From Lachnoclostridium sp. An76 (GTDB taxonomy: Bacteria; Bacillota; Clostridia; Lachnospirales; Lachnospiraceae): a DNA stretch of 35,037 bases. A model generated the notes under the pieces. That model made no database searches. It had not been told where the DNA came from and saw only the letters and a program-made list of their open reading frames with translations. Each line of letters opens with the position of its first letter. The stretch's first letter is position 1. Where the stretch lies: assembly GCF_002161355.1 (NCBI RefSeq), contig NZ_NFHL01000014.1:1-35037 (forward strand), in the 5' to 3' direction. Shown here in pieces: positions 7,238-15,369 of the stretch. The position numbers were made by a program, and so were the translations under genes.

Positions 7238-9335
7238 ATACGATGACCGACCGCTCCCCCAGCAGCAGCTGTTTCTCCGCAGCCGGCATTTCATCTTCCT
7301 CAAAAACCTGCTGCAGGGGATCCCCTGTGTTGACTGCGATCTTCCAGACATATCCTTCCGGCAGGTCCGGGAGGGTCATCTGTGCGGGATGCCAGTGGGC
7401 GTTGACCGCGATATAGACAAGGTCTTCCTTCCCGGAGTCCTCATCATACCCGGAGAAGAGGACGCAAGCAGCGTAGGCACTCTCCGGGGCTTCCGGCTCC
7501 CATGGCGTGAGCCCGTGGAGGCTCATGGACGGGAAACCGATATAGCTGGGCTCCAGATCCCGCCGGATGGCGGGATGTTTCCTGCGGAAGGCGATCATAT
7601 AGCGGAAGAAGTCGAATAATTCCCGGTTTGGCTCTTTCGAGAGCAGGGTCCAGTCCAGCCAGGAGATCTCATTGTCCTGGCAGTAGGGATTGTTGTTCCC
7701 GTAGCGGGTGTCGCCGAATTCATCTCCGGAGAGGAACATCGGTGTCCCACGGCTGCACATGAGGACCGCGCAGGCATTTTTCATCATTTTCAGGCGGAGA
7801 GCGAGGATGCCGGGATCATCTGTGTTTCCTTCCGCCCCGCAGTTCCAGCTGTTGTTGTCATCGTAGCCGTCTGTGTTGTCCCATCCGTTGGCCTCGTTGT
7901 GCTTCTGGTTATAGCTGTACAGGTCGCACAGGGTGAAGCCGTCGTGGCAGGTGATGAAATTGACAGAGGCATTGCCGCCGCGGTACACCGGGTCATACAG
8001 ATCCGGGGAGCCGGTCATGCGCTGGGCAGCGGTGCGCGCCATGCCTGTATCGCCTTTCAGGAAACAGCGCATGTCGTCCCGGTAGCGTCCATTCCACTCT
8101 GCCCACCGCTTCCAGGACGGGAAAGAGCCGACCTGGTAGAGACCGCCAGCGTCCCAGGCCTCTGCGATCAGCTTGATATTTCCCAGGATGGAATCAAAGG
8201 CAAGGTTGCGCAGGAGCGGGGGCTGGTTCATGGGCACGCCGTCCTCGTTGCGCCCGAGGATGGAGGCGAGGTCAAAGCGGAACCCGTCCACACGGTATTC
8301 GATGACCCAGTAGCGCAGGCAGTCCAGGATCATCTCCTGCACCACGGGATGATTACAGTTCAGCGTATTCCCGCACCCGCTGAAATTATAATAGTCCCCG
8401 TCAGGGGTGAGCATATAGTAGACATTGTTGTCAAAGCCTTTGAAGGAAAAGCACGGGCCCAGCTCATTGCCCTCGGCGGTGTGGTTGAATACGACATCCA
8501 GGATCACTTCGATCCCGTTGTCATGGAGCTCTTTGATCATGTTTTTGAGCTCCAGCCCTTCCCGGTTATACTCCAGGGCGGAGCAGTAGCTTGTGTTCGG
8601 AGCGAAGAAGCTGACCGGGTTGTATCCCCAGTAATCCAGCAGCTGATTCTCATCGATGAGGCGGGCGTCCCGCATCTCGTCGAATTCAAAGATCGGCATC
8701 AGCTCCACAGCATTGATCCCCAGTTTTTTGAGGTAAGGGATCTTTTCTTTAAGCGCATGGAAGGTCCCGGGACAGGTTGTGCCCGAGGAAGGATCTTTTG
8801 TGAAGCCCCTTACATGCATTTCATAGATGATGAGGTCTTCCATGGGGATCTGACTGGTACGCTCCCTGCCCCAGTCGAAATTGGAACGCACGACTCTTGC
8901 CCGGTATCCGTGCCGGGCATTGTTCTTATGTCCCCATTTGCTCTGTCCTGTCACTGCCCGGGCGTAAGGGTCCAGGAGAAGCTTGGTGGAGTCGAAGCGG
9001 AGCCCCTTTTTCTCGTCATAGGGACCGTCCACCCGGTATGCGTATTCGAATTCCCCGATATCCAGACCGAATACGATCATGGAGTACACAAAGCCGATCC
9101 GGTAGTTGTCCGGGAATTTAAGCTCCGCGAACGGCTCTTCCGCCCCGCGGTGGAAGAGGAGCAGTTCTATGGATTCCGCCCCGTGGGACTGGACGGTGAA
9201 GTTCACACCGCCCGGGATGATCGTGGCCCCGAAATCCCTGAAAAATCCGGGACGGACCTGAAAACCGTCTATGGTATCGATCGGCTGGAGCTGCTGCGCC
9301 GAGACGATCACCATATCTGCTGCATGCATAGTCAT
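7218..9335 (-). CDS. glgX: Glycogen debranching enzyme GlgX-like (isoamylase family, GH13)
   Basis: This 705-aa enzyme would hydrolyse alpha-1,6 branch points of glycogen or related glucans. An N-terminal CBM48/isoamylase beta domain covers about residues 20-130, followed by the GH13 barrel. Conserved sites are DVVFNHT (280-286), the nucleophile D355 in GFRFDLAS, the acid/base E392 in IAEAWD and the transition-state D465 in CHDG. The ATG at 9335 follows GGAGGATTACT on the minus strand, giving a near-ideal ribosome binding site. A good promoter lies upstream (9398-9426). The gene converges on hydA, and its last six sense codons and TGA lie inside the right arm of the foldback element, so its 3' end may have been shaped by that element. 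It could equally be named a pullulanase/isoamylase-type debranching protein. Confidence 0.92.
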   Translation of the reverse strand: MTMHAADMVIVSAQQLQPIDTIDGFQVRPGFFRDFGATIIPGGVNFTVQSHGAESIELLLFHRGAEEPFAELKFPDNYRIGFVYSMIVFGLDIGEFEYAYRVDGPYDEKKGLRFDSTKLLLDPYARAVTGQSKWGHKNNARHGYRARVVRSNFDWGRERTSQIPMEDLIIYEMHVRGFTKDPSSGTTCPGTFHALKEKIPYLKKLGINAVELMPIFEFDEMRDARLIDENQLLDYWGYNPVSFFAPNTSYCSALEYNREGLELKNMIKELHDNGIEVILDVVFNHTAEGNELGPCFSFKGFDNNVYYMLTPDGDYYNFSGCGNTLNCNHPVVQEMILDCLRYWVIEYRVDGFRFDLASILGRNEDGVPMNQPPLLRNLAFDSILGNIKLIAEAWDAGGLYQVGSFPSWKRWAEWNGRYRDDMRCFLKGDTGMARTAAQRMTGSPDLYDPVYRGGNASVNFITCHDGFTLCDLYSYNQKHNEANGWDNTDGYDDNNSWNCGAEGNTDDPGILALRLKMMKNACAVLMCSRGTPMFLSGDEFGDTRYGNNNPYCQDNEISWLDWTLLSKEPNRELFDFFRYMIAFRRKHPAIRRDLEPSYIGFPSMSLHGLTPWEPEAPESAYAACVLFSGYDEDSGKEDLVYIAVNAHWHPAQMTLPDLPEGYVWKIAVNTGDPLQQVFEEDEMPAAEKQLLLGERSVIVFVGEPV

Positions 9336-9397
9336 AGTAATCCTCCTGTCTGGTTCCCTTTATGTAAAGCATAGTTTTTCCGACTTGTTTGATATCT

Positions 9398-9426
9398 ATT
9401 ATAGACGAAAACAGCAGGAAGGGCAA
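9398..9426 (-). promoter_or_regulatory. Sigma-A-type promoter of glgX
   Basis: On the minus strand, TTGCCC (9426-9421) and a perfect TATAAT (9403-9398) are separated by 17 nt. The expected transcription start near 9391 gives a leader of about 55 nt before the glgX ATG at 9335. Confidence 0.75.
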
Positions 9427-9441
9427 AGAAAAAACCTGGTC

Positions 9442-9471
9442 TTGACTTTTTTATAGTGTTTCCTTTATTCT
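9442..9471 (+). promoter_or_regulatory. Candidate sigma-A-type promoter of the PurF-like gene
   Basis: TTGACT at 9442-9447 is followed after 18 nt by TATTCT at 9466-9471. The -35 is good and the -10 is moderate. It faces away from the glgX promoter and leaves a leader of about 80 nt, in which I see no purine riboswitch fold. Confidence 0.55.
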
Positions 9472-9556
9472 GTATTAGGAAAAAGATAAAGGACAGCAGG
9501 TTCAGAGGCTCCGCGGCTGTTCCGCGCGGGCCCTGGCAATGAAGGAGGCATATTTA

Positions 9557-10969
9557 ATGGGCGGATTTTTTGGAGTTGCATCGAAGAAAGACTGCATACT
9601 GGAGCTTTTTTACGGGGTGGATTACCATTCCCATCTGGGGACGAGAAGAGGCGGAATGGCCGCATACGGCGACGGTGAATTCTGCCGTGCGATCCATAAT
9701 ATAGAGAATTCTCCGTTCAGGACAAAGTTTGAGCGGGATGTGGAGGAGATGAAAGGCAATCTTGGGATCGGCTGTATCTCGGATTATGAGCCGCAGCCGC
9801 TCCTGATCCAGTCGCACCACGGAAGTTTTGCCATTGTTACGGTAGGGAAGATCAATAATGAGGAGGAGCTGCTCCGGCGTGCTTTCAATGAAGGGCATTC
9901 CCATTTCCAGGAGATGAGCGGCGGGAAGATCAATGCCACAGAGCTGGTGGCATCCCTGATCTGCAAGAAGGCAAGCCTGGTGGAGGGGATCCAGTACGCC
10001 CAGAAGGTCGTGGACGGGTCACTCACCCTTCTCCTTATGACAAAGGACGGACTCTATGCTGCCCGTGACCGTTTCGGACGGACGCCGCTGGTGATCGGAA
10101 GGAAAGAGGACGCTTTCTGCGTTTCTTTTGAGAACTTTGCGTACATTAATCTCGGATACACAGATTACAAGGAGCTGGGCCCGGGAGAGGTGGCGTTCAT
10201 CACCCCTGAGGGCGTGGAAACCCTGGTGGAGCCGGGAGAGAAAATGAAGATCTGCTCCTTCCTCTGGGTTTACTACGGATATCCGACCTCTTCCTACGAG
10301 GGAGTCAATGTGGAGGAAATGCGCTATAAATGCGGAAGTATGCTGGCAAAGAGGGACGGGGACAGCGTGCACCCGGACATCGTGGCAGGCGTCCCGGATT
10401 CCGGCGTGGCTCATGCCATCGGATATGCCAATGAATCCGGCATCCCGTATGCGCGCCCGTTTATCAAATACACCCCTACATGGCCCAGGTCCTTTATGCC
10501 TACGAACCAGAGCCAGAGGGACCTGATCGCGCGGATGAAGCTGATCCCGGTCAAGGCGCTGATCGAGAATAAGAAGCTCCTTCTTATCGATGATTCGATC
10601 GTGCGAGGGACACAGCTGAGGGAGACGACAGAATTCCTCTATAAGAGCGGCGCAAAGGAAGTCCATGTGCGCCCCGCGTGCCCGCCCCTTGTCTACGGAT
10701 GTAAGTTCCTGAACTTCTCCAGGTCAAAGTCAGACCTGGACCTGATCACCAGGCGCATCATCCAGGAAAAAGAAGGGGAGAACTGCCCGGCAGAGGTGCT
10801 GGAAGAGTACGCGAACCCGGATTCCTGCCGCTACGCGGAGATGGTGGAGGAGATCCGCCGGATCCAGAACTTTACGACTCTGAGGTTCCACAGGCTGGAC
10901 GACCTTCTGGAGTCCATCGGCCTGGAGCCGTGCAAAGTCTGCACCTACTGCTTCAACGGAAAAGAGTAA
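9557..10969 (+). CDS. PurF-family amidophosphoribosyltransferase-like protein lacking the N-terminal Cys
   Basis: This 470-aa protein aligns with glutamine PRPP amidotransferase along its whole length. It has an N-terminal Ntn-type glutaminase-like domain (about 1-230) and a phosphoribosyltransferase domain with the PRPP loop LLIDDSIVRGTQ near residues 342-353. Late cysteines (ACPPLVYGC, DSCRY, PCKVCTYC) resemble the Fe-S ligands of Gram-positive PurF. The usual MCGIxG start, whose Cys is the glutaminase nucleophile, is here MGGFFG, so glutamine hydrolysis should be lost. The start at 9557 follows AAGGAGG (9542-9548) by 8 nt; an upstream ATG at 9539 overlaps that site and does not restore a Cys. 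It may use free ammonia, do another job with PRPP, or be regulatory. A genuine purF is probably elsewhere. Confidence 0.85.
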   Translation: MGGFFGVASKKDCILELFYGVDYHSHLGTRRGGMAAYGDGEFCRAIHNIENSPFRTKFERDVEEMKGNLGIGCISDYEPQPLLIQSHHGSFAIVTVGKINNEEELLRRAFNEGHSHFQEMSGGKINATELVASLICKKASLVEGIQYAQKVVDGSLTLLLMTKDGLYAARDRFGRTPLVIGRKEDAFCVSFENFAYINLGYTDYKELGPGEVAFITPEGVETLVEPGEKMKICSFLWVYYGYPTSSYEGVNVEEMRYKCGSMLAKRDGDSVHPDIVAGVPDSGVAHAIGYANESGIPYARPFIKYTPTWPRSFMPTNQSQRDLIARMKLIPVKALIENKKLLLIDDSIVRGTQLRETTEFLYKSGAKEVHVRPACPPLVYGCKFLNFSRSKSDLDLITRRIIQEKEGENCPAEVLEEYANPDSCRYAEMVEEIRRIQNFTTLRFHRLDDLLESIGLEPCKVCTYCFNGKE

Positions 10970-11006
10970 GAATAAGATCTTTCATGAAAAAAGTAAGGAT
11001 AAGATC
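10960..11006 (+). repeat. Short direct repeat after the PurF-like gene
   Basis: A 20-nt unit at 10960-10979, spanning the end and stop codon of the PurF-like gene, is repeated at 10987-11006 with 18 of 20 identities and a period of 27 nt. A shortened third version (AAAAGAGAATAAG) lies just before the next start codon. It looks like a local tandem duplication of the gene end; no function is evident. Confidence 0.6.
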
Positions 11007-11024
11007 CGGAAAAGAGAATAAGTT

Positions 11025-12407
11025 ATGCTGAGGAAAAAGGAACAAGACCGCCTGGGCATCGAGTGGGGCAGTTTTTACCGCACGGTCATCGCCCTCGTCG
11101 TGCCTATGGCGCTCCAAAATCTGATCAATGTCGGAGTTACCGCGGCGGATGTGATCATGCTCGGAGCTGTGGGGGAAGACGCGCTGTCCGGCGCCTCCCT
11201 CGCGGGACAGGTCCAGTATATCATGACCCTGTTTTTGTTCGGGCTGACCTCCGGCGCCACAGTGCTGACCGCTCAGTACTGGGGGAAGGGAGATAAGGAC
11301 GCGATCGAAAAGATCCTTGGGATAGCAGTAAAGACGGCAGTTTTTGTGACTGCCCTTTTTACTGCCGCGGCGCTGGTGGTCCCGGGGCTGCTCCTTCGGA
11401 TCTTTACCAGCGATCCTGTGGTCATCGCCGAGGGGATCAAATATCTGCGGATCGTGGCGTTTACTTATATTATGATCGGGATCACGCAGGCATACCTGTA
11501 CATCATGAGGAGCGTGGAGCGGGTCATCGTGGCGACGGTTGTGTACCTGCTGTCGCTGATCTGCAATATCATCATGAATTCGATCTTCATCTTCGGCCTT
11601 TTTGGGCTTCCGGCGATGGGGATCAGCGGGGCTGCCCTGGGCACGCTCTGCGCCAGGATACTGGAAGTAGTGCTCGTGGCGGGATATGCAAGGTTTTTCA
11701 ATAAGGATATCAAGCTGAGGCTGCGTTATGTGCTGCATACCGACAAGGTGCTTTTCGGCGATTTTATGAAATACGCCCTTCCGGTGGTCATCAATGAGGT
11801 GATGTGGGGACTTGGCACTGCGGCGAACACTGCGATACTGGGACACATGGGAAGCCCTGTTGTGGCGGCGAATTCCGTGGCGCAGGTGGCAAGGCAGCTT
11901 GCGACGGTCGTCTCCTTCGGGCTGTCCAGCGCGGCGGCGATCTATCTCGGGAAGACCATCGGGGAGAAGAGGATGGAGCATGCGCGGGCTTATGCGAAGA
12001 GGTTCATCGGCCTGAGCCTGATCATGGGCGTGCTGGGAGGCGCGGTCATCCTGATCGCCTCGCCGGTCGCGTCGGCATTTCTGTCCCTCTCGGCGGAGGC
12101 AAAAGATTACCTGCGGATCATGTTTTTCGTCATGTCTTATTTTGTGGTAGGACAGGCGTTCAACACGACCATGGTGGTCGGGATATTCCGGTCAGGCGGG
12201 GATACGAGGTTCGGGCTGATCCTGGATGTGAGCACCATGTGGTGCTGCTCCATCCTGCTGGGATTCCTGGCTGCCTTTGTGTTTAAGCTGAGCGTGCCGG
12301 TCGTATATATGATCCTGATGAGCGACGAGATCATCAAGATCCCGATCACGTTCTGGCGGTACAGGAGCTGCAAGTGGCTGAGAGATGTGACCAGAGATGC
12401 AAAATAA
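11025..12407 (+). CDS. MATE family efflux transporter
   Basis: This 460-aa, strongly hydrophobic protein has about twelve membrane segments in two related halves, as in the MATE (NorM/DinF) family of Na+- or H+-coupled exporters of drugs and other compounds. Family-like segments include IALVVPMALQNLINVGVTAAD near the start, the SGATVLTAQYWGKGD loop and, in the second half, LPVVINEVMWGLGTAANTAILGHMG. The length is typical. The ATG at 11025 is preceded only by a weak purine-rich stretch. It starts 55 nt after the PurF-like gene and may be co-transcribed with it. The substrate cannot be deduced. Confidence 0.9.
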   Translation: MLRKKEQDRLGIEWGSFYRTVIALVVPMALQNLINVGVTAADVIMLGAVGEDALSGASLAGQVQYIMTLFLFGLTSGATVLTAQYWGKGDKDAIEKILGIAVKTAVFVTALFTAAALVVPGLLLRIFTSDPVVIAEGIKYLRIVAFTYIMIGITQAYLYIMRSVERVIVATVVYLLSLICNIIMNSIFIFGLFGLPAMGISGAALGTLCARILEVVLVAGYARFFNKDIKLRLRYVLHTDKVLFGDFMKYALPVVINEVMWGLGTAANTAILGHMGSPVVAANSVAQVARQLATVVSFGLSSAAAIYLGKTIGEKRMEHARAYAKRFIGLSLIMGVLGGAVILIASPVASAFLSLSAEAKDYLRIMFFVMSYFVVGQAFNTTMVVGIFRSGGDTRFGLILDVSTMWCCSILLGFLAAFVFKLSVPVVYMILMSDEIIKIPITFWRYRSCKWLRDVTRDAK

Positions 12408-12429
12408 TGTGCAAGATCCCGAGGGAATA

Positions 12430-12438
12430 TGTTATACT
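12430..12438 (+). promoter_or_regulatory. Extended -10 promoter upstream of the Mrp-like gene
   Basis: TGTTATACT gives the extended -10 form TGnTATACT about 44 nt upstream of the start codon at 12482. No good -35 lies 17 nt upstream, which extended -10 promoters can tolerate. Confidence 0.5.
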
Positions 12439-12481
12439 AACAGGAGCACGACTATATTTTAAGAGAGAAGGTAAATGAATC

Positions 12482-13312
12482 ATGCCAGAAGAACAGAATA
12501 CAAACGGATGTACAGAGGAGTCCTGCGCAGGGTGCGCCCATGCGGATTCCTGTACGAGCAAGAAGACAGATTTCCGTGAGCCGATGAATATGTATTCATC
12601 CATCAAACGGGTGATCGGCGTGGTCAGCGGCAAAGGCGGCGTCGGGAAGTCTCTCGTCACAGCATCCCTTGCCAGGATGATGAGGGAAAAAGGCTATACG
12701 GTGGGTATCCTTGACGCGGATGTCACAGGTCCGTCCATCCCGAAGATGTACGGGATCCATGAGAAGGCGAGAGGCACGGAGGACAGCATCATCCCGTGCA
12801 CAGCCAAGGACGGGACAAGGATCATGTCCGTGAACCTGCTGCTGGAGGATGAATCCGAGCCGGTGATCTGGAGAGGACCCATCATCGCGGGCGTGGTGAA
12901 GCAGTTCTGGACCGACGTAATGTGGGGGGATCTTGATTATCTCTTTGTGGACATGCCGCCCGGAACAGGCGATGTGCCGCTGACGGTGTTCCAGTCCCTG
13001 CCCGTGGACGGCGTGGTGATCGTCACATCCCCGCAGGACCTTGTGCAGATGATCGTGAAAAAGGCTGCCAATATGGCGGAGCAGATGAACATCCCGGTGC
13101 TCGGCATCGTGGAGAATTACAGCTATGTGAAATGCCCGGACTGCGGCAAAGAGATCAAGGTGTTCGGCGAGAGCCACATCGATCAGATCGCCGGGGAGAT
13201 GGGCGTGCCGGTGCTCGGCAAAATGCCGATCGATATGGATCTGGCGCGGACCGTTGAGGAAGAGAAATTTTACGAGGCGGAAAATCCGTATTTAAAAGAC
13301 GTGGAATTATAA
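12482..13312 (+). CDS. Mrp/Nbp35-type iron-sulfur carrier P-loop ATPase
   Basis: This 276-aa protein belongs to the Mrp/ApbC/Nbp35 group of ATPases that carry and deliver [4Fe-4S] clusters in the cytoplasm. The deviant Walker A GKGGVGKS is at 50-57, MPPGTGD follows in the Walker B region, and the cluster-bridging CPDC pair is C218/C221. The N-terminus carries an extra cysteine set (C10, C15, C18, C24) with the C-x2-C-x5-C spacing of eukaryotic/archaeal Nbp35, which bacterial ApbC usually lacks. It has its own extended -10 promoter and a hairpin terminator. A hydrogenase with many clusters lies 6 kb upstream and could be one client, but that is inference. Confidence 0.92.
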   Translation: MPEEQNTNGCTEESCAGCAHADSCTSKKTDFREPMNMYSSIKRVIGVVSGKGGVGKSLVTASLARMMREKGYTVGILDADVTGPSIPKMYGIHEKARGTEDSIIPCTAKDGTRIMSVNLLLEDESEPVIWRGPIIAGVVKQFWTDVMWGDLDYLFVDMPPGTGDVPLTVFQSLPVDGVVIVTSPQDLVQMIVKKAANMAEQMNIPVLGIVENYSYVKCPDCGKEIKVFGESHIDQIAGEMGVPVLGKMPIDMDLARTVEEEKFYEAENPYLKDVEL

Positions 13313-13330
13313 TCTAAGACAGGCTTTCTG

Positions 13331-13382
13331 GCGGACAGAGAGTTTCTGCCGGCATGGGCGGAAGCACTCTGTCCCGCTTTGT
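13331..13382 (+). terminator. Hairpin terminator after the Mrp-like gene
   Basis: An outer stem pairs 13331-13340 with 13367-13377 (10 bp, one bulge). An inner stem pairs 13344-13350 with 13357-13363 (7 bp with one G-U pair) around a 6-nt loop. A short T run (TTTGT) follows. The T run is modest, so termination may be partial. Confidence 0.65.
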
Positions 13383-13430
13383 ATCAGGGGAAAGGTTACA
13401 GCCTGAAACCCATGAAAGGAGGAGATCGTT

Positions 13431-14435
13431 TTGATCGGAGAGAAAACAGCGATATGGAAAGAAGGGGAGTACAGTTATCCGGCAGCGTATGGCTTTGTCC
13501 CGTTCATAGTAAGCTATATGCACGAGGATGACAAGATCCGGCCGGCCATGCTCGTCGCGCCGGGAGGGGCATACCGGTATGCGTCCCCGTATGAGGGAAA
13601 TCTCCCGGCTCTGGAATTTTACCGGGCAGGATATAATGTATTTGTCCTTGCCTATACGGTCAATCACCTGGATGAGCTGGATGCGCCCCTTGGGATGCAG
13701 CCCCTGCAGGATATATCGAGGGCAGTGAGGGTCATCCGCGCACACAGCGCGCAGTGCAATATCGACCCGCTGAAGATCGCGGTGTGCGGGTTCTCCGCGG
13801 GAGGGCATCTCTGCGCGTCGCTTTGTGTCCACTATGAAGATATCAAAGACCCGGATCCGGAGTACGGTGAGGTGTCAAACCGGCCGGATGCGGCAGTTCT
13901 CTGCTATCCGGTCATCACTTCCGGGGAATATGCGAACCGGGAGTCGTTCCGCGCTCTTCTCGGGGCAGATCCGGATGAAAAAGACCTGGAGTATATGTCC
14001 CTGGAGAAACATGTGACAGAGGATACGCCGCCCTGTTTTCTCTGGCAGACTGCCACAGACGCCAGCGTGCCGGTGGAGAACAGTTATCTCTTTGCCGGGG
14101 CGTGCAGGAAGGCAGGCGTCCCTTACGCGCATCACGTTTTCTCTGACGGGGTACACGGGATGTCCGTGGCAACGCCGGAATGGCTGGATAAAGAATCCGA
14201 AGAGCTCTATACCCTGGAGCAGATCCGTCTGCTCGCAGAGGCTGTGTCAGCCGGCAGAACACCCTGTCCCCCTGAGCGGGGAGAGGAGCTGATCCGGGAG
14301 TTCGCCCTGGACGGCAGGAAGAGAGAACGCTGGACGCCTGAGGTAAAGGAATGGCTGCGCGGGCTGCTGGACGAAGTGGGGCTCTGGACAGAGCTGGCGG
14401 AAAGATGGCTGGCCGGCGAGCTGGACCTGAAATAA
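13431..14435 (+). CDS. Alpha/beta hydrolase, acetyl-esterase/xylan-esterase-like
   Basis: This 334-aa predicted cytoplasmic esterase has no signal peptide. The nucleophile motif CGFSAGGH places Ser at 122, the oxyanion motif APGGAY is at 43-48, and the likely Asp and His are D210 (TATDASVPVEN) and H242 (GVHGMS). This is the pattern of the BD-FAE/hormone-sensitive-lipase-like esterases that deacetylate sugars or small esters. The start is TTG at 13431, set by AAAGGAGG at 13415-13422 with 8-nt spacing; there is no closer ATG. About 80 residues after the His form a helical C-terminal extension of unknown role. It lies 30 nt upstream of the histidine phosphatase gene, so the two are probably co-transcribed. 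The substrate is unknown. Confidence 0.88.
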   Translation: MIGEKTAIWKEGEYSYPAAYGFVPFIVSYMHEDDKIRPAMLVAPGGAYRYASPYEGNLPALEFYRAGYNVFVLAYTVNHLDELDAPLGMQPLQDISRAVRVIRAHSAQCNIDPLKIAVCGFSAGGHLCASLCVHYEDIKDPDPEYGEVSNRPDAAVLCYPVITSGEYANRESFRALLGADPDEKDLEYMSLEKHVTEDTPPCFLWQTATDASVPVENSYLFAGACRKAGVPYAHHVFSDGVHGMSVATPEWLDKESEELYTLEQIRLLAEAVSAGRTPCPPERGEELIREFALDGRKRERWTPEVKEWLRGLLDEVGLWTELAERWLAGELDLK

Positions 14436-14465
14436 ACAGGCGGGTGACCGCAGAGGAGGAGACGG

Positions 14466-15239
14466 ATGAGGATACTGTTTATCCGGCATGGAGATCCGGA
14501 TTATGTAAATGATACACTGACTGAGAAAGGACGGCGGGAGGCGGCAGCCTTGGCGGAGAGGGCGGCGGCGCTTGATCTGGGGACCTGTTTTGTCTCGCCG
14601 CTCGGGAGAGCGCAGGCAACGGCAGCCTACAGCCTGGAAAAACTCGGGAGGACGGCAGTGACCCTGGACTGGCTCCGGGAGTTTCCGGCGCAGATCGACC
14701 TGAACCGGGCGGAACATTTAAGGGCAGCCTATCCGAACGCTGAAAAGGAGGACGGCATATATAAGCCCAGGATCGTCTGGGATGTGATCCCGTCTTACTG
14801 GACAGAGCACAGAGAATACTCGGACGGCATTCTGTGGAGAGAGTCTGAGGTCAGCAGATGCTCGGACGTGGTACAGGTGTATGATGATGTGACGGAAAAA
14901 TTTGACGCTTTTCTGGCGGAACGGGGATATGTCAGGGAAGGAGGGCATTACAGAGTAGAAAAGGAGAGTACAGAGACCGTGACATTTTTCTGTCATTTTG
15001 GGATCACCTGCGCGCTCCTCGCCCATCTGTGGTCCCTCTCGCCCTTTACGATGTGGCACAGCCTGGCGCTGGCGCCGACTTCTGTGACAGAAGTGGTCAC
15101 AGAGGAGAGGGAAAAAGGGTGTGCATATTTCCGCGGCCTGAAGCTTGGGGATGTGACGCATCTTTCCATGGCAGGGGAAGAGCCCTCGTTTGCCGCCAGG
15201 TTCTGCGAGGTGTACAGCGATATGTCCCAGAGGCATTGA
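14466..15239 (+). CDS. Histidine phosphatase family protein (phosphoglycerate mutase-like)
   Basis: This 257-aa protein starts with the family motif RILFIRHGDPDY, with the catalytic His at position 8. It has the ...SPLGRAQATA... arginine segment and a second His in FFCHFGIT. These features mark the branch of broad-specificity phosphatases rather than true phosphoglycerate mutase. GAGGAGGAGACGG precedes the ATG. It follows the esterase by 30 nt and probably shares its transcript. The substrate cannot be told from the sequence. Confidence 0.9.
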   Translation: MRILFIRHGDPDYVNDTLTEKGRREAAALAERAAALDLGTCFVSPLGRAQATAAYSLEKLGRTAVTLDWLREFPAQIDLNRAEHLRAAYPNAEKEDGIYKPRIVWDVIPSYWTEHREYSDGILWRESEVSRCSDVVQVYDDVTEKFDAFLAERGYVREGGHYRVEKESTETVTFFCHFGITCALLAHLWSLSPFTMWHSLALAPTSVTEVVTEEREKGCAYFRGLKLGDVTHLSMAGEEPSFAARFCEVYSDMSQRH

Positions 15240-15270
15240 ACGAAGTACACGGCGGTATCCCCTGGAGGCA

Positions 15271-15300
15271 TTGAAAAAGAAGCGGCATATCAGGTATGGT
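15271..15300 (+). promoter_or_regulatory. Weak candidate promoter before the 159-aa gene
   Basis: TTGAAA (15271-15276) and TATGGT (15295-15300) are separated by 18 nt in the 130-nt gap before the 159-aa gene. The match is modest. A second possible -10, TACAAT, lies about 20 nt further on without a -35. Confidence 0.35.
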
Positions 15301-15369
15301 CATGAGTGTGAGGAAATGCATACAATGATAGGGAGATGATCATGTGGATGAAAAGGAGATCTTTCTGTC

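Noticed and set aside
6894..7619. Plus-strand open frame starting in the foldback element and running into glgX
   Set aside because: The first part is a palindrome with no protein features and the rest is antisense to glgX. There is no ribosome binding site.
7899..9374. Long open frame on the plus strand opposite glgX
   Set aside because: It is antisense to a clear GlgX with all catalytic motifs. The translation has no recognisable domain, and the glgX reading explains the codon pattern.
9448..9556. Purine riboswitch upstream of the PurF-like gene
   Set aside because: No three-stem purine aptamer or PRPP-type fold could be drawn in the short leader.
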